NCBI RefSeq assembly: GCF_000876205.1
Contig: NZ_AWTT01000002.1
Span: 1-64,000 of the forward strand
Length of the DNA: 64,000 bases
Source: Paucilactobacillus wasatchensis
GTDB lineage: Bacteria; Bacillota; Bacilli; Lactobacillales; Lactobacillaceae
Direction of reading: 5' to 3'
Part shown: in pieces, positions 9,106 to 18,691 of the stretch
Layout: each line of letters opens with the position of its first letter
How positions within the stretch are numbered: the stretch's first letter is position 1
Position numbers and translations under genes: made by a program
The notes under the pieces: model-generated
The model's input: only the letters and a program-made list of their open reading frames with translations
What the model was told of the DNA's origin: nothing
The model's database searches: none

Positions 9106-9753
9106 TTATTGATAGTATGAGTAACGTTGCTCAACCTTGTGTAGTACATAAGTACAAACACCAACTAATAATAGATAAATTGCACCGACGAGAATATATG
9201 GAACAAGTGTCACATCTCGTGAGGTAGCTACATTACCAGCTCGCAGCAGGTCACCCAACCCGATAACATAGACCAATGATGAATCCTTGACAAGATTAAT
9301 AACTTCATTTCCAACAGATGGCAACACAATTTTAACCACTTGAGGAATTACAATTTTTCGAATTGTTTGCCAGTAACTAAGCCGTAATACCTGTGCGCTC
9401 TCGTATTGACCATTATCAATTGACTGGAGACCACCACGAAAAATTTCGGCGAAATAGGCACCATAATTCAAGATGAAAGCAAAAATTGCAGCATCATAAC
9501 GTTGAAAGACAATTCCAACTAACGGTAGACCATAGAAAACAAATATTAATTGCAATAATAACGGTGTTCCACGCATCAGCCAAACATACAAATCTAGCAA
9601 CCAACGTAACGGTTTAATTTTTGAAGTTAAGCCTAAACTAACAACGATTCCTAGCGGTAGCGAACCAATTAACGTCCAAAAAAACAATTGTAAGGTTAAT
9701 CCTGCGCCTTGAAATAATGATGGTAAAATTTCTGATATATAACTAATTGACAT
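9106..9753 (-). CDS. Polar amino-acid ABC transporter permease
   Basis: This 215-residue inner-membrane subunit has about five transmembrane segments and the HisMQ-type EAA loop, seen here as EIFRGGLQSI followed by the SAQ..L..S/P region. It forms the channel for the operon's binding protein and ATPase. The start ATG at 9753 has GGGAGG seven bases upstream; an in-frame ATG 15 bases earlier lacks one. It is the first gene after the T-box leader, so attenuation acts directly on it. Confidence 0.92.
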   Translation of the reverse strand: MSISYISEILPSLFQGAGLTLQLFFWTLIGSLPLGIVVSLGLTSKIKPLRWLLDLYVWLMRGTPLLLQLIFVFYGLPLVGIVFQRYDAAIFAFILNYGAYFAEIFRGGLQSIDNGQYESAQVLRLSYWQTIRKIVIPQVVKIVLPSVGNEVINLVKDSSLVYVIGLGDLLRAGNVATSRDVTLVPYILVGAIYLLLVGVCTYVLHKVEQRYSYYQ

Positions 9754-9787
9754 GTGCCAACCTCCCATATTCTTAATTCATGATGAA

Positions 9788-9926
9788 CAAAAAAAGTCCT
9801 CTTAGATTAAAATAATCTAAGAGGACGTCTAGTCGTGGTACCACCTCTGCTTCGTAGTTACCTCACAGTAGCTACCTCAATAAGTTTAACTAATAAATTT
9901 TGTTAAGGCTACACCTTGGTAAATAT
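9788..9926 (-). promoter_or_regulatory. Second T-box antiterminator/terminator module, lacking a stem I
   Basis: On the minus strand this has a stem-III-like stretch, the T-box core GGTGGTACCACG (about 9833-9846) and a terminator hairpin at 9793-9826 (GTCCTCTTAGATT arm) ending in a T-run. Only about 85 bases separate the previous terminator from this T-box core. There is no room for a specifier stem I. The sequence from the stem-III region to the T-box core resembles that of the first module, which points to partial duplication. Confidence 0.8.
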
Positions 9927-10186
9927 AAAACGCCCTCAAAGTCAATAATGACTTTGAGGGCGTTCCCGCGGTTCCACCTCATGTGCACTAAACTCTCACA
10001 AGCTCAGTCTCAACAAGTTTATTAATTAAACTTGTAGCTGTAACGGGCATCCCGGACTTTCCTACTAATATTCAGAAAATCAACTCACAGATGTGATTCA
10101 AATAATTACTGGGCTCCATTTCCATCAACAAGAGCTTTCTATCACCGATAACTACTCTACTAGTCTGTTCACTGTTTTTTAATGTT
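9927..10186 (-). promoter_or_regulatory. T-box leader (first, complete module), probable His specifier CAC
   Basis: This senses uncharged tRNA and controls the transporter operon. On the minus strand, stem I has base arms ACAGA/TCTGT, an AGTA loop-E motif on the 5' side, and GAA-T-CAC-A on the 3' side, with CAC at 10095-10093. That spacing equals the valS leader's GAA-G-GTA-G. The T-box core is GGTGGAACCGCGG (about 9964-9977), and the terminator (CGCCCTCAAAGTC stem) is at 9930-9963. An overlapping reading ACA (Thr) cannot be excluded. Confidence 0.85.
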
Positions 10187-10192
10187 GATAAT

Positions 10193-10221
10193 ATCCTAAT
10201 ACATTGCTATTTGAATGTCAA
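10193..10221 (-). promoter_or_regulatory. SigA promoter of the T-box transporter operon
   Basis: On the minus strand TTGACA (10221-10216) is followed after 17 bases by TAGGAT (10198-10193). It lies directly after the mreD stop, so the transporter operon has a promoter of its own. Confidence 0.8.
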
Positions 10222-10239
10222 CAGCCAATTATTAAAATA

Positions 10240-10776
10240 TCATGAGTTTTTTCTTTGCACCGAACGCGCAAATAAACTGTGAATTGGAAAATATAGTACT
10301 ACTAAGTAAATTAGATTCAGCGCCAATGTTGGTGCTAAAACGTACACCAAAAAATCACCAAAATTACTATTGATGAGACCAATCAGTGAGTATGCAAAAT
10401 AGTTTAGTAATTCAAGACAGGTAATATCAATAAAAAAAAACATGATGACCGTTAGAAAGGTCGGTGTAAAATACTTAGCTAACGCTTGTGTCAGCAAAAT
10501 AATCAATGGAAATAAAAACATGAATAAGCCAATGATGCCAGAATAATATAAATCAAATATCAATCCAGCCACCGCAGCAAATGAAACTAATGGAATTTTA
10601 GTATCTTCTTCAAAAAAATACGCCAACACCAACCACAAAACTATCAAATGGCTAACCATCGAATATGGATAACTAAACAACCAACCACTGAAAACTTTAC
10701 TAATTGATCCATCCAAAAAAAAGGCAATGAACAGTCCAATCGGAAATACATATCGTAAACGTGATAATCTGTACAT
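10240..10776 (-). CDS. mreD: Rod-shape-determining membrane protein MreD
   Basis: This 178-residue hydrophobic protein has about five membrane helices and is part of the MreBCD elongasome. The weak sequence signature is typical of MreD; identification rests on topology, length and position right after mreC (12-base gap). ATG at 10776 is preferred over the upstream TTG because AGGGG lies nine bases before it. Confidence 0.88.
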   Translation of the reverse strand: MYRLSRLRYVFPIGLFIAFFLDGSISKVFSGWLFSYPYSMVSHLIVLWLVLAYFFEEDTKIPLVSFAAVAGLIFDLYYSGIIGLFMFLFPLIILLTQALAKYFTPTFLTVIMFFFIDITCLELLNYFAYSLIGLINSNFGDFLVYVLAPTLALNLIYLVVLYFPIHSLFARSVQRKNS

Positions 10777-10788
10777 AATCAACTACCC

Positions 10789-11640
10789 CTAAGAATTCAG
10801 TTCTGCCACAGTGACAATATTAATATTGTCATAATTAGTTGCTGGCTTAATATAGATCTTTTTTGCAAGACCGTAATCATCTTTAGTGACCCGCGCTACT
10901 TTACCGACATACAAGCCCTTTGGTGTTACGCCACCCAGACCACTTGTAATTACCTTAGTGCCCTTAGTGATTTTAACCTTGGATGTAACCTGCCCCATGA
11001 CCAATTCACCAGTAGCTTTTTGATATCCTGTAATGATTCCATTCACAGTTTTACCCTGTTTATTGGTAATTTGAATTGCAAACCGGTTTGATGATTCATC
11101 ACTATCACTCAACAATTCAACCTTACTATTGGTTTTGTTGACTTCTGCGACCCTGCCAATCAATCCAGCACCTGATAATACCGGCATATTTTTTGAAATT
11201 CCAGCTGTTTGCCCTTTATTAATCACTAATTGATTCTGCCATGAAGATGGTGTCCTAGTCAGTACAGAAGCACTAACAGTTGAGTAATCTGTCAATGAAT
11301 TGTTTAACTTCAACTGCTTTTTTAACTGTTTGTTTTCACTTGCTAATGTTTGGTCGCGTACCTTTACTTGAGCCACTTCGCTAACTTGTTTTTTTAGCAA
11401 TTGATTTTCTTGATACGCGTTCATTAATTCAGAAACTGAGTCAAAACCACCTTGCAGAGCATTAACCGGATAAGCTACCACCGAACCGGCAAATCCAACC
11501 ACATCATTACCAAACTGTTGCACTACCGGTGGAGTTGCTTTTTTATTTCGGATCGCAACAGAACCAGCCATTAGCCCAAAACAAACGACTAGCGCTACCA
11601 CAATAATTACCAACCGACGATTTGAAAAAAACTTTTGCAT
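10789..11640 (-). CDS. mreC: Rod-shape-determining protein MreC
   Basis: This 283-residue protein has one N-terminal membrane helix (about residues 7-28), a coiled coil (about 60-105, Lys/Gln/Leu rich) and the two-lobed extracellular beta domain of MreC, with segments such as NKGQTAGISKNMPVL and the GLGGVTPKGLYVG element. It bridges MreB inside to penicillin-binding proteins outside. The start is ATG at 11640 behind GGAGG. mreC and mreD are nearly contiguous, and an inverted repeat separates them from mreB. Confidence 0.93.
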   Translation of the reverse strand: MQKFFSNRRLVIIVVALVVCFGLMAGSVAIRNKKATPPVVQQFGNDVVGFAGSVVAYPVNALQGGFDSVSELMNAYQENQLLKKQVSEVAQVKVRDQTLASENKQLKKQLKLNNSLTDYSTVSASVLTRTPSSWQNQLVINKGQTAGISKNMPVLSGAGLIGRVAEVNKTNSKVELLSDSDESSNRFAIQITNKQGKTVNGIITGYQKATGELVMGQVTSKVKITKGTKVITSGLGGVTPKGLYVGKVARVTKDDYGLAKKIYIKPATNYDNINIVTVAELNS

Positions 11641-11675
11641 TTTAATCCTCCAACGCACTTCTCAGGTTAAATCAA

Positions 11676-11713
11676 CAGGGTTGGACAAAACATTAGTTTT
11701 GTGACCAACCCTG
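11676..11713 (-). terminator. Hairpin between mreB and mreC without a clear T-tract
   Basis: CAGGGTTGG and CCAACCCTG form the outer stem, with inner CAAAAC/GTTTTG. On the minus strand it is followed by TTGATTT, a weak T-tract. It may be an intra-operon attenuator or a processing site that lowers mreCD relative to mreB. Confidence 0.5.
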
Positions 11714-11795
11714 TCCAAATAAACTCAATTAACTTGAGCTATTTTACTATACTAACTGTTCTTACTTGTCACCGTTAGTTAATATACCATTTTAA

Positions 11796-12800
11796 TTATT
11801 TTTTCTTCATTACATCGATACTTTTCAATGATTCACCAGTACCAATAGCCACACAATCCAGTGGTTCTGAGGCGATAAAGACAGGGACCTTTGTTTCATC
11901 TGCAATTACTTCAGGCAAATGTTTAAGTAATGCACCGCCACCAGTTAATACAATTCCATGATCAATAACGTCGGCAGCAATTTCAGGAGAAGTTTCTTCT
12001 AGTGTTTCTTTAATGGCAGAAATAATTTCAGCAACCACATCCTGCAATGCATTCGCTACATCTGATGCTGATACTTCAGTCGTTTGTGGTAATCCAGATA
12101 CAAGATCACGACCGCGAATCTCTGTCGTGCCCATTTCTGCAGCTGCTTCAACTGAAGCAGAACCAATGTCCCACTTCAACTTTTCAGCTGTCCGTTCACC
12201 AATTAGTAAATTATGATTTTGACGCACATAATAAACAATTGCTTCATCCATTTTATCCCCAGCCATTCGAATTGAACGGCTAGAAACAATTCCACCAAGT
12301 GATATGGTAGCAACGTCTGTGGTTCCACCACCAATATCAACAACCATACTACCGGTAGGATCCATCACTGGTAGTCCGGCACCAATCGCTGCGGCAAATG
12401 GCTCCTCAATTACATAAGCATCCCGTGCACCTGCTACTCGTGTAGCATCGATCACAGCTCGCTTTTCAACTTCAGTAACACCGCTTGGGACACAAACCAT
12501 AACGTATGGTTTGCCACTACTTTTGCCCAGTGCCTTTTCAATATAGTGTTTCATCATCGCAACCGTCGTATCATAGTCAGCGATCACTCCATCTTTCATC
12601 GGACGAATTGCCACGATGCTGGCAGGAGTTCGGCCAATCATTTCACGAGCAGCTTCACCAACCGAGACAATTTCCCCCGTTTTAGTGTTTTTGGCAACCA
12701 CGGATGGTTCACGAAGCACGATTCCCTTACCGTCAATATATACAATTGTGTTGGCAGTTCCTAAGTCAATTCCGATGTTTTTTGTTCCGATTCCTAGCAC
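11796..12800 (-). CDS. mreB: Rod-shape actin homolog MreB
   Basis: This 334-residue actin-fold ATPase moves circumferentially under the membrane and directs wall synthesis. Phosphate-1 (GIDLGTANT), phosphate-2 ([12 protein letters not shown]) and adenosine ([12 protein letters not shown]) motifs are intact. Translation starts at GTG with GAAGGGAAG upstream. A second paralog (mbl) lies at 45822-46811. Order radC-mreB-mreC-mreD is the conserved Firmicutes arrangement. Confidence 0.95.
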   Translation of the reverse strand: MLGIGTKNIGIDLGTANTIVYIDGKGIVLREPSVVAKNTKTGEIVSVGEAAREMIGRTPASIVAIRPMKDGVIADYDTTVAMMKHYIEKALGKSSGKPYVMVCVPSGVTEVEKRAVIDATRVAGARDAYVIEEPFAAAIGAGLPVMDPTGSMVVDIGGGTTDVATISLGGIVSSRSIRMAGDKMDEAIVYYVRQNHNLLIGERTAEKLKWDIGSASVEAAAEMGTTEIRGRDLVSGLPQTTEVSASDVANALQDVVAEIISAIKETLEETSPEIAADVIDHGIVLTGGGALLKHLPEVIADETKVPVFIASEPLDCVAIGTGESLKSIDVMKKK

Positions 12801-12859
12801 GTTGTGTCTTCCCTTCGTCTTACAAATCTATTTATCTAGTTTATTACAATAATATCCGT

Positions 12860-12865
12860 ATTATA
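12860..12865 (-). promoter_or_regulatory. -10 element of the mreB promoter
   Basis: A perfect TATAAT on the minus strand lies 60 bases before the mreB start. The -35 at the right distance is a poor GTGAAT, so the promoter may be weak or depend on an activator. Confidence 0.5.
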
Positions 12866-12963
12866 ACATAGTGTTTTGTCCGATTCACATTACTTTACCA
12901 AAGATAAACCAATTTGTACTGCTGCAAAACGAATCCAACGTAATTTAAGAATAATTTAGCAAT

Positions 12964-13608
12964 TCAACCAGCTGCTTCAATTATTTTTTCTTCACGTAAA
13001 CTCAAATAATCGCATTGACCAATCACAAAACTATCCAATAAATTTATTCCCAGCAATTGACCGCATTGTTCTAACCGATGAGTAAATTCAATGTCATTTG
13101 TGGAAGGTTCTGTCATGCCGCTAGGATGATTATGGGCAATCAAAATCGATTCTGCATGTTGTTCTAGCGCCACCGCAAAAATTTCGCGGGGATGAACCGG
13201 ACAGGTAGTTAACGTACCCTTAAAAATAATTTGTTGGCTAATAATGCGATGCTTCACATCAAGGCAAATAAGGCACAAATTTTCTTGCTGATCATTTCTA
13301 AATTCAGTAATTAATTTTTCACCCACCTGTTTGCTTGAATAAATATTGCCCAATAGCGGCCGCGAGGCACGAGCAATTCGTTCGCCAATTTCAATTCCTA
13401 TCAATAATTGGCATAAACTTTTATCCGTGCTACCGAAAAAATCATCTTTGCGCCGTTGTGGGGCATGTTTGTAGTCAGCTAAAGTTGGAAAAGTATTCCA
13501 AAATTGAGTTCGCAACTCCAAGCAACGCTTCCGGTCGTTATGTTCCCCCAAAAAAGCAGCCAATAATTCGTGATCAGTTACTGTCTTTAAATCAGTTTGA
13601 TAGTCCAT
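12964..13608 (-). CDS. radC: RadC-family JAB domain protein
   Basis: This 214-residue protein has a C-terminal JAB/MPN metal-binding domain with HNHPSG followed by a spaced S..D (EPSTNDIEFT). The role of RadC proteins is unresolved despite the historic DNA-repair name. The start ATG at 13608 has GGAGGG eight bases upstream. It lies upstream of mreB in the same direction, with 163 bases between them holding the mreB promoter, and 40 bases downstream of folC. Confidence 0.9.
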   Translation of the reverse strand: MDYQTDLKTVTDHELLAAFLGEHNDRKRCLELRTQFWNTFPTLADYKHAPQRRKDDFFGSTDKSLCQLLIGIEIGERIARASRPLLGNIYSSKQVGEKLITEFRNDQQENLCLICLDVKHRIISQQIIFKGTLTTCPVHPREIFAVALEQHAESILIAHNHPSGMTEPSTNDIEFTHRLEQCGQLLGINLLDSFVIGQCDYLSLREEKIIEAAG

Positions 13609-13648
13609 TATTTCACCCTCCATAATACAATATACGGATGAAATCTGA

Positions 13649-14968
13649 TTAATCTTTAAAATACGGTCGTACTTCTGAAATAAAATAAAGTGAACCTGTA
13701 ATTAACAATACATCTTCGGCAGACATTTGTCGGGTAATCTGCACTAACCCATCCTGCCATGAATCGGCAAATTCAATTTGATTAGCCGGTTGTTGTTGTG
13801 ACAAAACTTGTGCCAGATTTGCCACTGGCCTTTTTTTAGTTGGTCCAACAAAAGTAGTGACAATTAGATGCACATTGGTGAGTGCAGCTAATGTGGCAAT
13901 TATCTGTTGAACTTGTTTGTCAGCTAGAATTGCGATTAAAATATACACTTCCTGTTGTGCAAACTTTTCTTTGATAGTTTGGGCAATTGCTGTCACCGCT
14001 GGCAAGTTATGTGCACCATCCAAAATTATCAATGGTTGCTCGTTGACGCGCTCCATGCGACCGGCCCAATGCACTTGATTCAATGCTCGCTTAATCGCGC
14101 TAATATCCGGTTTAATATGATTATTTTGACAGTAAATCAAGAATGTAGTCAGTGCCGCTGCTGCGTTATCAATCTGATAATCACCAAGTAAATCAACTGT
14201 AAAAGTGGTCGGAGAAATATTAAGACCACTGTATTTAAATTGTGCTCCCCACTGAGGTAGATTAACTTTTATAGCAGTATATTCTTCGTCTGGTTGGAAT
14301 ACTTCGGCATTTTGGTGATTGGCAATTGCCATAATCGTTTCGCGTGCTTCTGGCGGTAATTTTCCGAGGACAACCGGGACATTTTTTTTAATAATGCCTG
14401 CTTTCTGCGTAGCTATTTCAGGCAAGGTATTACCTAATAACCGCATATGATCATAACCAATTGTGGTAATAACAGCGACGACTGGTGTAATAATATTGGT
14501 GGAATCAAACATTCCACCAATACCAACTTCAACGATCACAATATCTGGCTGTGTCTGCTTAAAATACAAAAACATCAATGCTGTGACAATTTCAAATTCT
14601 GTCGGGCCTCCCTCGGCCAATGTCTTGTCAAGGCGTGCCACGACTGGTGCAACTGATTGGGTGAGCTTTAATAGTGTTGCATCATCAATCGGTTCACCAT
14701 TCAGACTAATTCGTTCATTGAAACGAGTCAAAAATGGTGATGTAAAAGTACCAACTTGCTGACCCTGGCTCATAAATAAAGAACGTAAAATAGCTACCGT
14801 TGAACCTTTTCCATTAGTCCCTGCAACATGAATCATCTGCAATTTGTCCTGTGGATTACCCAGCTGTTGCATTAAAATTCTCATTCGTTTTAGTGTCGGG
14901 ATCTTTTTAAATTGTGTTCGCCCATGAATAAATTTTAGGGCATCCTCATACGTTTTGATTTGTTTCAA
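13649..14968 (-). CDS. folC: Folylpolyglutamate synthase / dihydrofolate synthase
   Basis: This 439-residue Mur-ligase-family enzyme adds glutamate to folates. The P-loop VAGTNGKGST sits at about residues 47-56, and the central ATPase and C-terminal Mur ligase domains are complete (LDGAHN motif present). Translation starts at TTG with AAGGATGAG upstream. It follows valS, the classic valS-folC order of Firmicutes, but the valS terminator lies between them. Confidence 0.94.
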   Translation of the reverse strand: MKQIKTYEDALKFIHGRTQFKKIPTLKRMRILMQQLGNPQDKLQMIHVAGTNGKGSTVAILRSLFMSQGQQVGTFTSPFLTRFNERISLNGEPIDDATLLKLTQSVAPVVARLDKTLAEGGPTEFEIVTALMFLYFKQTQPDIVIVEVGIGGMFDSTNIITPVVAVITTIGYDHMRLLGNTLPEIATQKAGIIKKNVPVVLGKLPPEARETIMAIANHQNAEVFQPDEEYTAIKVNLPQWGAQFKYSGLNISPTTFTVDLLGDYQIDNAAAALTTFLIYCQNNHIKPDISAIKRALNQVHWAGRMERVNEQPLIILDGAHNLPAVTAIAQTIKEKFAQQEVYILIAILADKQVQQIIATLAALTNVHLIVTTFVGPTKKRPVANLAQVLSQQQPANQIEFADSWQDGLVQITRQMSAEDVLLITGSLYFISEVRPYFKD

Positions 14969-15023
14969 ATTGACTCATCCTTTTTAATCATTATGTGGCC
15001 GCAATCTTTTTTATCATAACACA

Positions 15024-15064
15024 ACAAAAACACCGACCCTAGTATAACTGGTCAGTGTTTTTGA
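15024..15064 (-). terminator. valS terminator
   Basis: On the minus strand AACACTGACC and GGTCGGTGTT pair around a nine-base loop and run into TTTTTGTT. It lies 20 bases after the valS stop. Confidence 0.85.
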
Positions 15065-15083
15065 ACGATATAACATTTAGCTA

Positions 15084-17741
15084 TTAAGCATCTTCAATAG
15101 TTGTCAAACGTTGCTTGGCTGCTGTTAATTTTTGTTGCCAAGCTGTCTGTTTTTCTCGTTCTTCAGCAACGACTTCCTCTGGTGCGTTCGCCACAAAGTG
15201 TTCGTTACCCAATTTTTTAGTGGAACGGTCAACTTCTTGTTGTAACTTCTTAATCTCTTTTCCAAGTCGTTGTTTTTCTTCATTCAGGTCAATCAATTCT
15301 GCCATTGGAATATAAATTTCAGCCCCAGTAATGATTCCGCTAAGGGCCAATTTTGGTGCAACAACATCTGTACCAATTGTTAGCTGTTGTGGGTGACAAA
15401 AACGATCAATATATTCCTTGTTGGCTTGCAACATATCAGCCAGTTGTTGATTTTCGACTTTAATCAATAAATCAACTGGCGTTGACATTGGCGCATTTGC
15501 TTCACTGCGAATATTACGGACGGCCTTGATTAGTTCAATCAAATGACTCATTTGATCAGCGGCTAAACTATCAGCAAATTCAGCATGTGTTGCTGGGTAA
15601 GTTGCATTAACCAATGAATCGCCAATGTGCGGCATCGACAACCACAGTTTTTCGGTAACAAATGGCATGATCGGATGCATTAATCGCAATGTTTGGTCCA
15701 AAACATAAGCTAAGATATTGCGTGTATCACTTTGTTGTTGTGCATCCCCACTATTTAGCTTTTCCTTGGACATTTCAATGTACCAGTCACAAAAATCATT
15801 CCAAATGAAATTATACAAAGCGCGACCAGCTTCACCGAATTCAAATTTATCAAATAGACGCGTTACTTGCGTCACGGTCTGATTGAGTTGATTTAAAATA
15901 TATCGATCTGCCAAATCCCAGTTTTCTTTAGCTGGCAATTTAGGCTCCTGCATGTCGCCAAGATTCATAATAACGTAACGGCTGGCATTCCAAATTTTGT
16001 TAATGAAATTCCAAGCGGAGTCCATCTTCGTGTAGCTGAAGCGGACGTCTTGCCCAGGAGTGGAACCAGTTGCTAAGAACCACCGCAAAGCATCGGCACC
16101 ATATTTTTTAATTACATCCATTGGGTCAATCCCGTTGCCCAAAGATTTACTCATTTTACGACCCTGTTCATCACGGATTAATCCATGAATTAGCACATGT
16201 TTAAATGGTCGTCGACCCGTAAATTCAGTGCTTTGGAACATCATTCGTGCAACCCAGAAAAAAATGATGTCGTAACCTGTCACTAACGTATCAGTTGGGA
16301 AATATCGTTGAAAATCTGGTTGATCGGTATCCGGCCAGCCCATAGTCGAAAATGGCCACAGCGCACTTGAAAACCAGGTATCCAAAACGTCAGAATCTTG
16401 TGTCCAGTTGTCAATATCTTTAGGTGCTTGCATTCCAACATAAATTTCGCCAGTCTCTTTGTGGTACCAGGCAGGAATTTGATGTCCCCACCACAGTTGC
16501 CGCGAAATCACCCAATCATGAATGTTGGTCATCCATTGGGTAAATGTATTTTCAAATCGTGGTGGCACAAAATCAACCCGATCGTCAGATGATTGCTTAC
16601 CTAATGCAGCCTTAGCTAATGGTTCCATTTTGACGAACCATTGTGTTGATAATCGTGCTTCAACTTGAACTCCTGTCCGTTCTGAATGGCCAACTGAATG
16701 GACAATTGGATCGGTACTCAATAAATAACCGCCGGTATCCAAATCTTTCACGATCGCATCTCGAGCATCAAATCGATCCATGCCATTATATTTGCCAGCA
16801 TTTTCATTCATCGAGGCATCTTCATTCATTGTATTAATGCGCGGTAAATCGTGACGATTGCCAACCAGAAAGTCATTTGGGTCATGAGCTGGTGTAATTT
16901 TAACCATCCCGGTTCCAAAATCTGGTGTGACATATTGATCGGTAATAATTTCGACTTCTCGGTTAACTAATGGCACAAGCACTTTTTTCCCGACAATTGA
17001 CTCATAGCGCTCATCGCTGGGATGGACCGCAATTGCCACATCACCAAACATTGTTTCAGGTCGTGTCGTAGCAATTTCAATATAGTCTTTGCCATTAAAG
17101 GTGGTTCCATCAGTGAACGGATATTTAACGTGATAAAAAGCGCCCTTGTCATCTTCATGGATTACTTCAATATCGGACAATGCAGTCCGCGCTTGGGGGT
17201 CCCAGTTAATAATATATTCGCCACGGTAGATGAGTCCTTTTTTATAAAGTTCCACAAAAACCTTCCGCACGGCTTTGTTTAATCCTTCATCTAAGGTAAA
17301 TCGCTCGCGATCATAATCCAGTGACAAACCCAACTTAGCCCACTGTTTGTGGATAATGTCAGCATATTCATCTTTCCAATCCCAGACCTGTTGAACAAAT
17401 TTTTCACGTCCTAAATCATAACGTGAAATCCCTTGTTCGCGTAATCGCGCTTCAACTTTAGCCTGGGTAGCAATTCCGGCATGATCCATTCCTGGTAACC
17501 ACAACGTATCGAAACCCTGCATTCGTTTTTGCCGAATAATCATATCTTGCAGTGTTGTATCCCATGCATGCCCTAAATGAAGCTTACCAGTTACATTGGG
17601 TGGCGGAATAACGATGGAGTACGGGTGCGCTTTTTTGTTGCCGCTAGGTTTAAATAATCCCTGTTCGCGCCATTTATCGTAACGACCTGCCTCAACTGCT
17701 TGTGGATCGTATTTGGTTGACATGTCTGCTTCTTTTGCCAT
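15084..17741 (-). CDS. valS: Valyl-tRNA synthetase
   Basis: This 885-residue class Ia aminoacyl-tRNA synthetase has the HIGH-type motif [12 protein letters not shown] near residue 50 and KMSKS in [10 protein letters not shown], with a CP1 editing domain between. The C-terminus carries the Val-specific coiled-coil arm (Lys/Glu/Gln-rich, last about 70 residues). The first ATG has GAAGGGAG eight bases upstream. Expression is controlled by the T-box leader just upstream. Confidence 0.97.
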   Translation of the reverse strand: MAKEADMSTKYDPQAVEAGRYDKWREQGLFKPSGNKKAHPYSIVIPPPNVTGKLHLGHAWDTTLQDMIIRQKRMQGFDTLWLPGMDHAGIATQAKVEARLREQGISRYDLGREKFVQQVWDWKDEYADIIHKQWAKLGLSLDYDRERFTLDEGLNKAVRKVFVELYKKGLIYRGEYIINWDPQARTALSDIEVIHEDDKGAFYHVKYPFTDGTTFNGKDYIEIATTRPETMFGDVAIAVHPSDERYESIVGKKVLVPLVNREVEIITDQYVTPDFGTGMVKITPAHDPNDFLVGNRHDLPRINTMNEDASMNENAGKYNGMDRFDARDAIVKDLDTGGYLLSTDPIVHSVGHSERTGVQVEARLSTQWFVKMEPLAKAALGKQSSDDRVDFVPPRFENTFTQWMTNIHDWVISRQLWWGHQIPAWYHKETGEIYVGMQAPKDIDNWTQDSDVLDTWFSSALWPFSTMGWPDTDQPDFQRYFPTDTLVTGYDIIFFWVARMMFQSTEFTGRRPFKHVLIHGLIRDEQGRKMSKSLGNGIDPMDVIKKYGADALRWFLATGSTPGQDVRFSYTKMDSAWNFINKIWNASRYVIMNLGDMQEPKLPAKENWDLADRYILNQLNQTVTQVTRLFDKFEFGEAGRALYNFIWNDFCDWYIEMSKEKLNSGDAQQQSDTRNILAYVLDQTLRLMHPIMPFVTEKLWLSMPHIGDSLVNATYPATHAEFADSLAADQMSHLIELIKAVRNIRSEANAPMSTPVDLLIKVENQQLADMLQANKEYIDRFCHPQQLTIGTDVVAPKLALSGIITGAEIYIPMAELIDLNEEKQRLGKEIKKLQQEVDRSTKKLGNEHFVANAPEEVVAEEREKQTAWQQKLTAAKQRLTTIEDA

Positions 17742-17778
17742 AGTAAAACTCCCTTCAAATATGTATCTAATCAGTAAA

Positions 17779-18013
17779 CAAAAAAATCGCCCTATTAAAA
17801 ATAGGACGATTTAATCGCGGTACCACCTAACTTGGGTTTGTTAAACCCCACTTAAAATCATTGTTAACGAAATGACATTCCGGGTATTTTTACTAAATTT
17901 CAAAATACCAGCTCCCAAGCTACCTTCACATTTCAATGGCGGAAAATATTTCAGTCATGTATTCTCTTTCTAAACACCATTAAGACATTACTTTCTTGTT
18001 CATTGCTGATTAT
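17779..18013 (-). promoter_or_regulatory. T-box leader of valS, specifier GTA
   Basis: On the minus strand stem I has base arms CAAG/CTTG, an AGTA motif on the 5' side and GAA-G-GTA-G on the 3' side. The Val codon GTA is at 17923-17921. The T-box core GGTGGTACCGCG (about 17816-17827) is followed by a terminator (ATCGTCCTATT and its complement) with a T-run at 17785-17779. The UGGU bulge fits a tRNA with discriminator A. Confidence 0.92.
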
Positions 18014-18019
18014 TGTTTC

Positions 18020-18048
18020 ATAATAGTCAATTATTTCAGTTCCGTCAA
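18020..18048 (-). promoter_or_regulatory. valS promoter
   Basis: TTGACG (18048-18043) and TATTAT (18025-18020) on the minus strand are 17 bases apart, placed just after the tpx stop. Confidence 0.8.
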
Positions 18049-18052
18049 GCAA

Positions 18053-18547
18053 CTAAACTAACTTTTTTAGTGCATTCAAGGCTGCTAAGTAGTTTGGTTC
18101 ATCACCCTGTTCGGCCACGATTTGTCGGTACACAATGGTACCAGTATCATCAATAATAAAGATCGAACGCGTCAAAACACCAGTATTTGGAATCAGCAAC
18201 TTCATCTCGTAACCAAATGATTCTTCACTGTCTGACATCATCTCAATGTTATTGACATCCTCTGCAGCACACCAAACGGATTGTTGTTTGACCGTATTGG
18301 TAGAAACCGTGATGAAGCGAACATTAGGATATTGATCCATTGCTTTATTAAATTTCTTGGTCTGTAAGCTACACGTTTTAGTATTAATATCTGGCACAAC
18401 ACTGATTAAAGTGGTCTGACCGATTAAATCCCTCGTTTTAACCCGTTCGTTTTGAGCATTAAAAATCTTAAAATGTGGCAATGGTGTCCCCACTTCTGGC
18501 GGATTACCAACCAATGTTTCTACTTCACCATGACGTGTTACTTCCAC
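18053..18547 (-). CDS. tpx: Thiol peroxidase
   Basis: This 164-residue atypical two-cysteine peroxiredoxin reduces hydroperoxides with thioredoxin. The peroxidatic Cys is at residue 59 in NTKTCSLQTKKFN and the resolving Cys at 93 in VWCAAED, the same spacing as in known Tpx proteins. The start is GTG nine bases after AAGGAG. It is single-gene: a terminator-like hairpin precedes its promoter region and the valS promoter follows. It is useful in an organism that makes H2O2 but may lack catalase. Confidence 0.93.
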   Translation of the reverse strand: MEVTRHGEVETLVGNPPEVGTPLPHFKIFNAQNERVKTRDLIGQTTLISVVPDINTKTCSLQTKKFNKAMDQYPNVRFITVSTNTVKQQSVWCAAEDVNNIEMMSDSEESFGYEMKLLIPNTGVLTRSIFIIDDTGTIVYRQIVAEQGDEPNYLAALNALKKLV

Positions 18548-18647
18548 AGTTATGCACTCCTTCCAAATGACTAAATACGTAGCTAAGATTGATATTAAAC
18601 TACAACACTTTCAAGGGGTTTGCAAGGATATTTAGTGAAAAGGGTGA

Positions 18648-18682
18648 GAAAAAAAGGTCAGAGAAAAAATCTCCAACCTTTT
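18648..18682 (-). terminator. thiI terminator
   Basis: On the minus strand AAAAGGT and ACCTTTT, with inner GAGA/TCTC, form a stem that ends in a T-run, ten bases past the thiI stop. Confidence 0.75.
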
Positions 18683-18691
18683 GTCTTGTCT

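Noticed and set aside
16398-17282. Several open frames of 60-90 codons on the plus strand opposite valS (and similar ones opposite atpA, murA, mreB)
   Set aside because: They are antisense to well-conserved genes, lack ribosome sites and have compositions set by the opposite frame.
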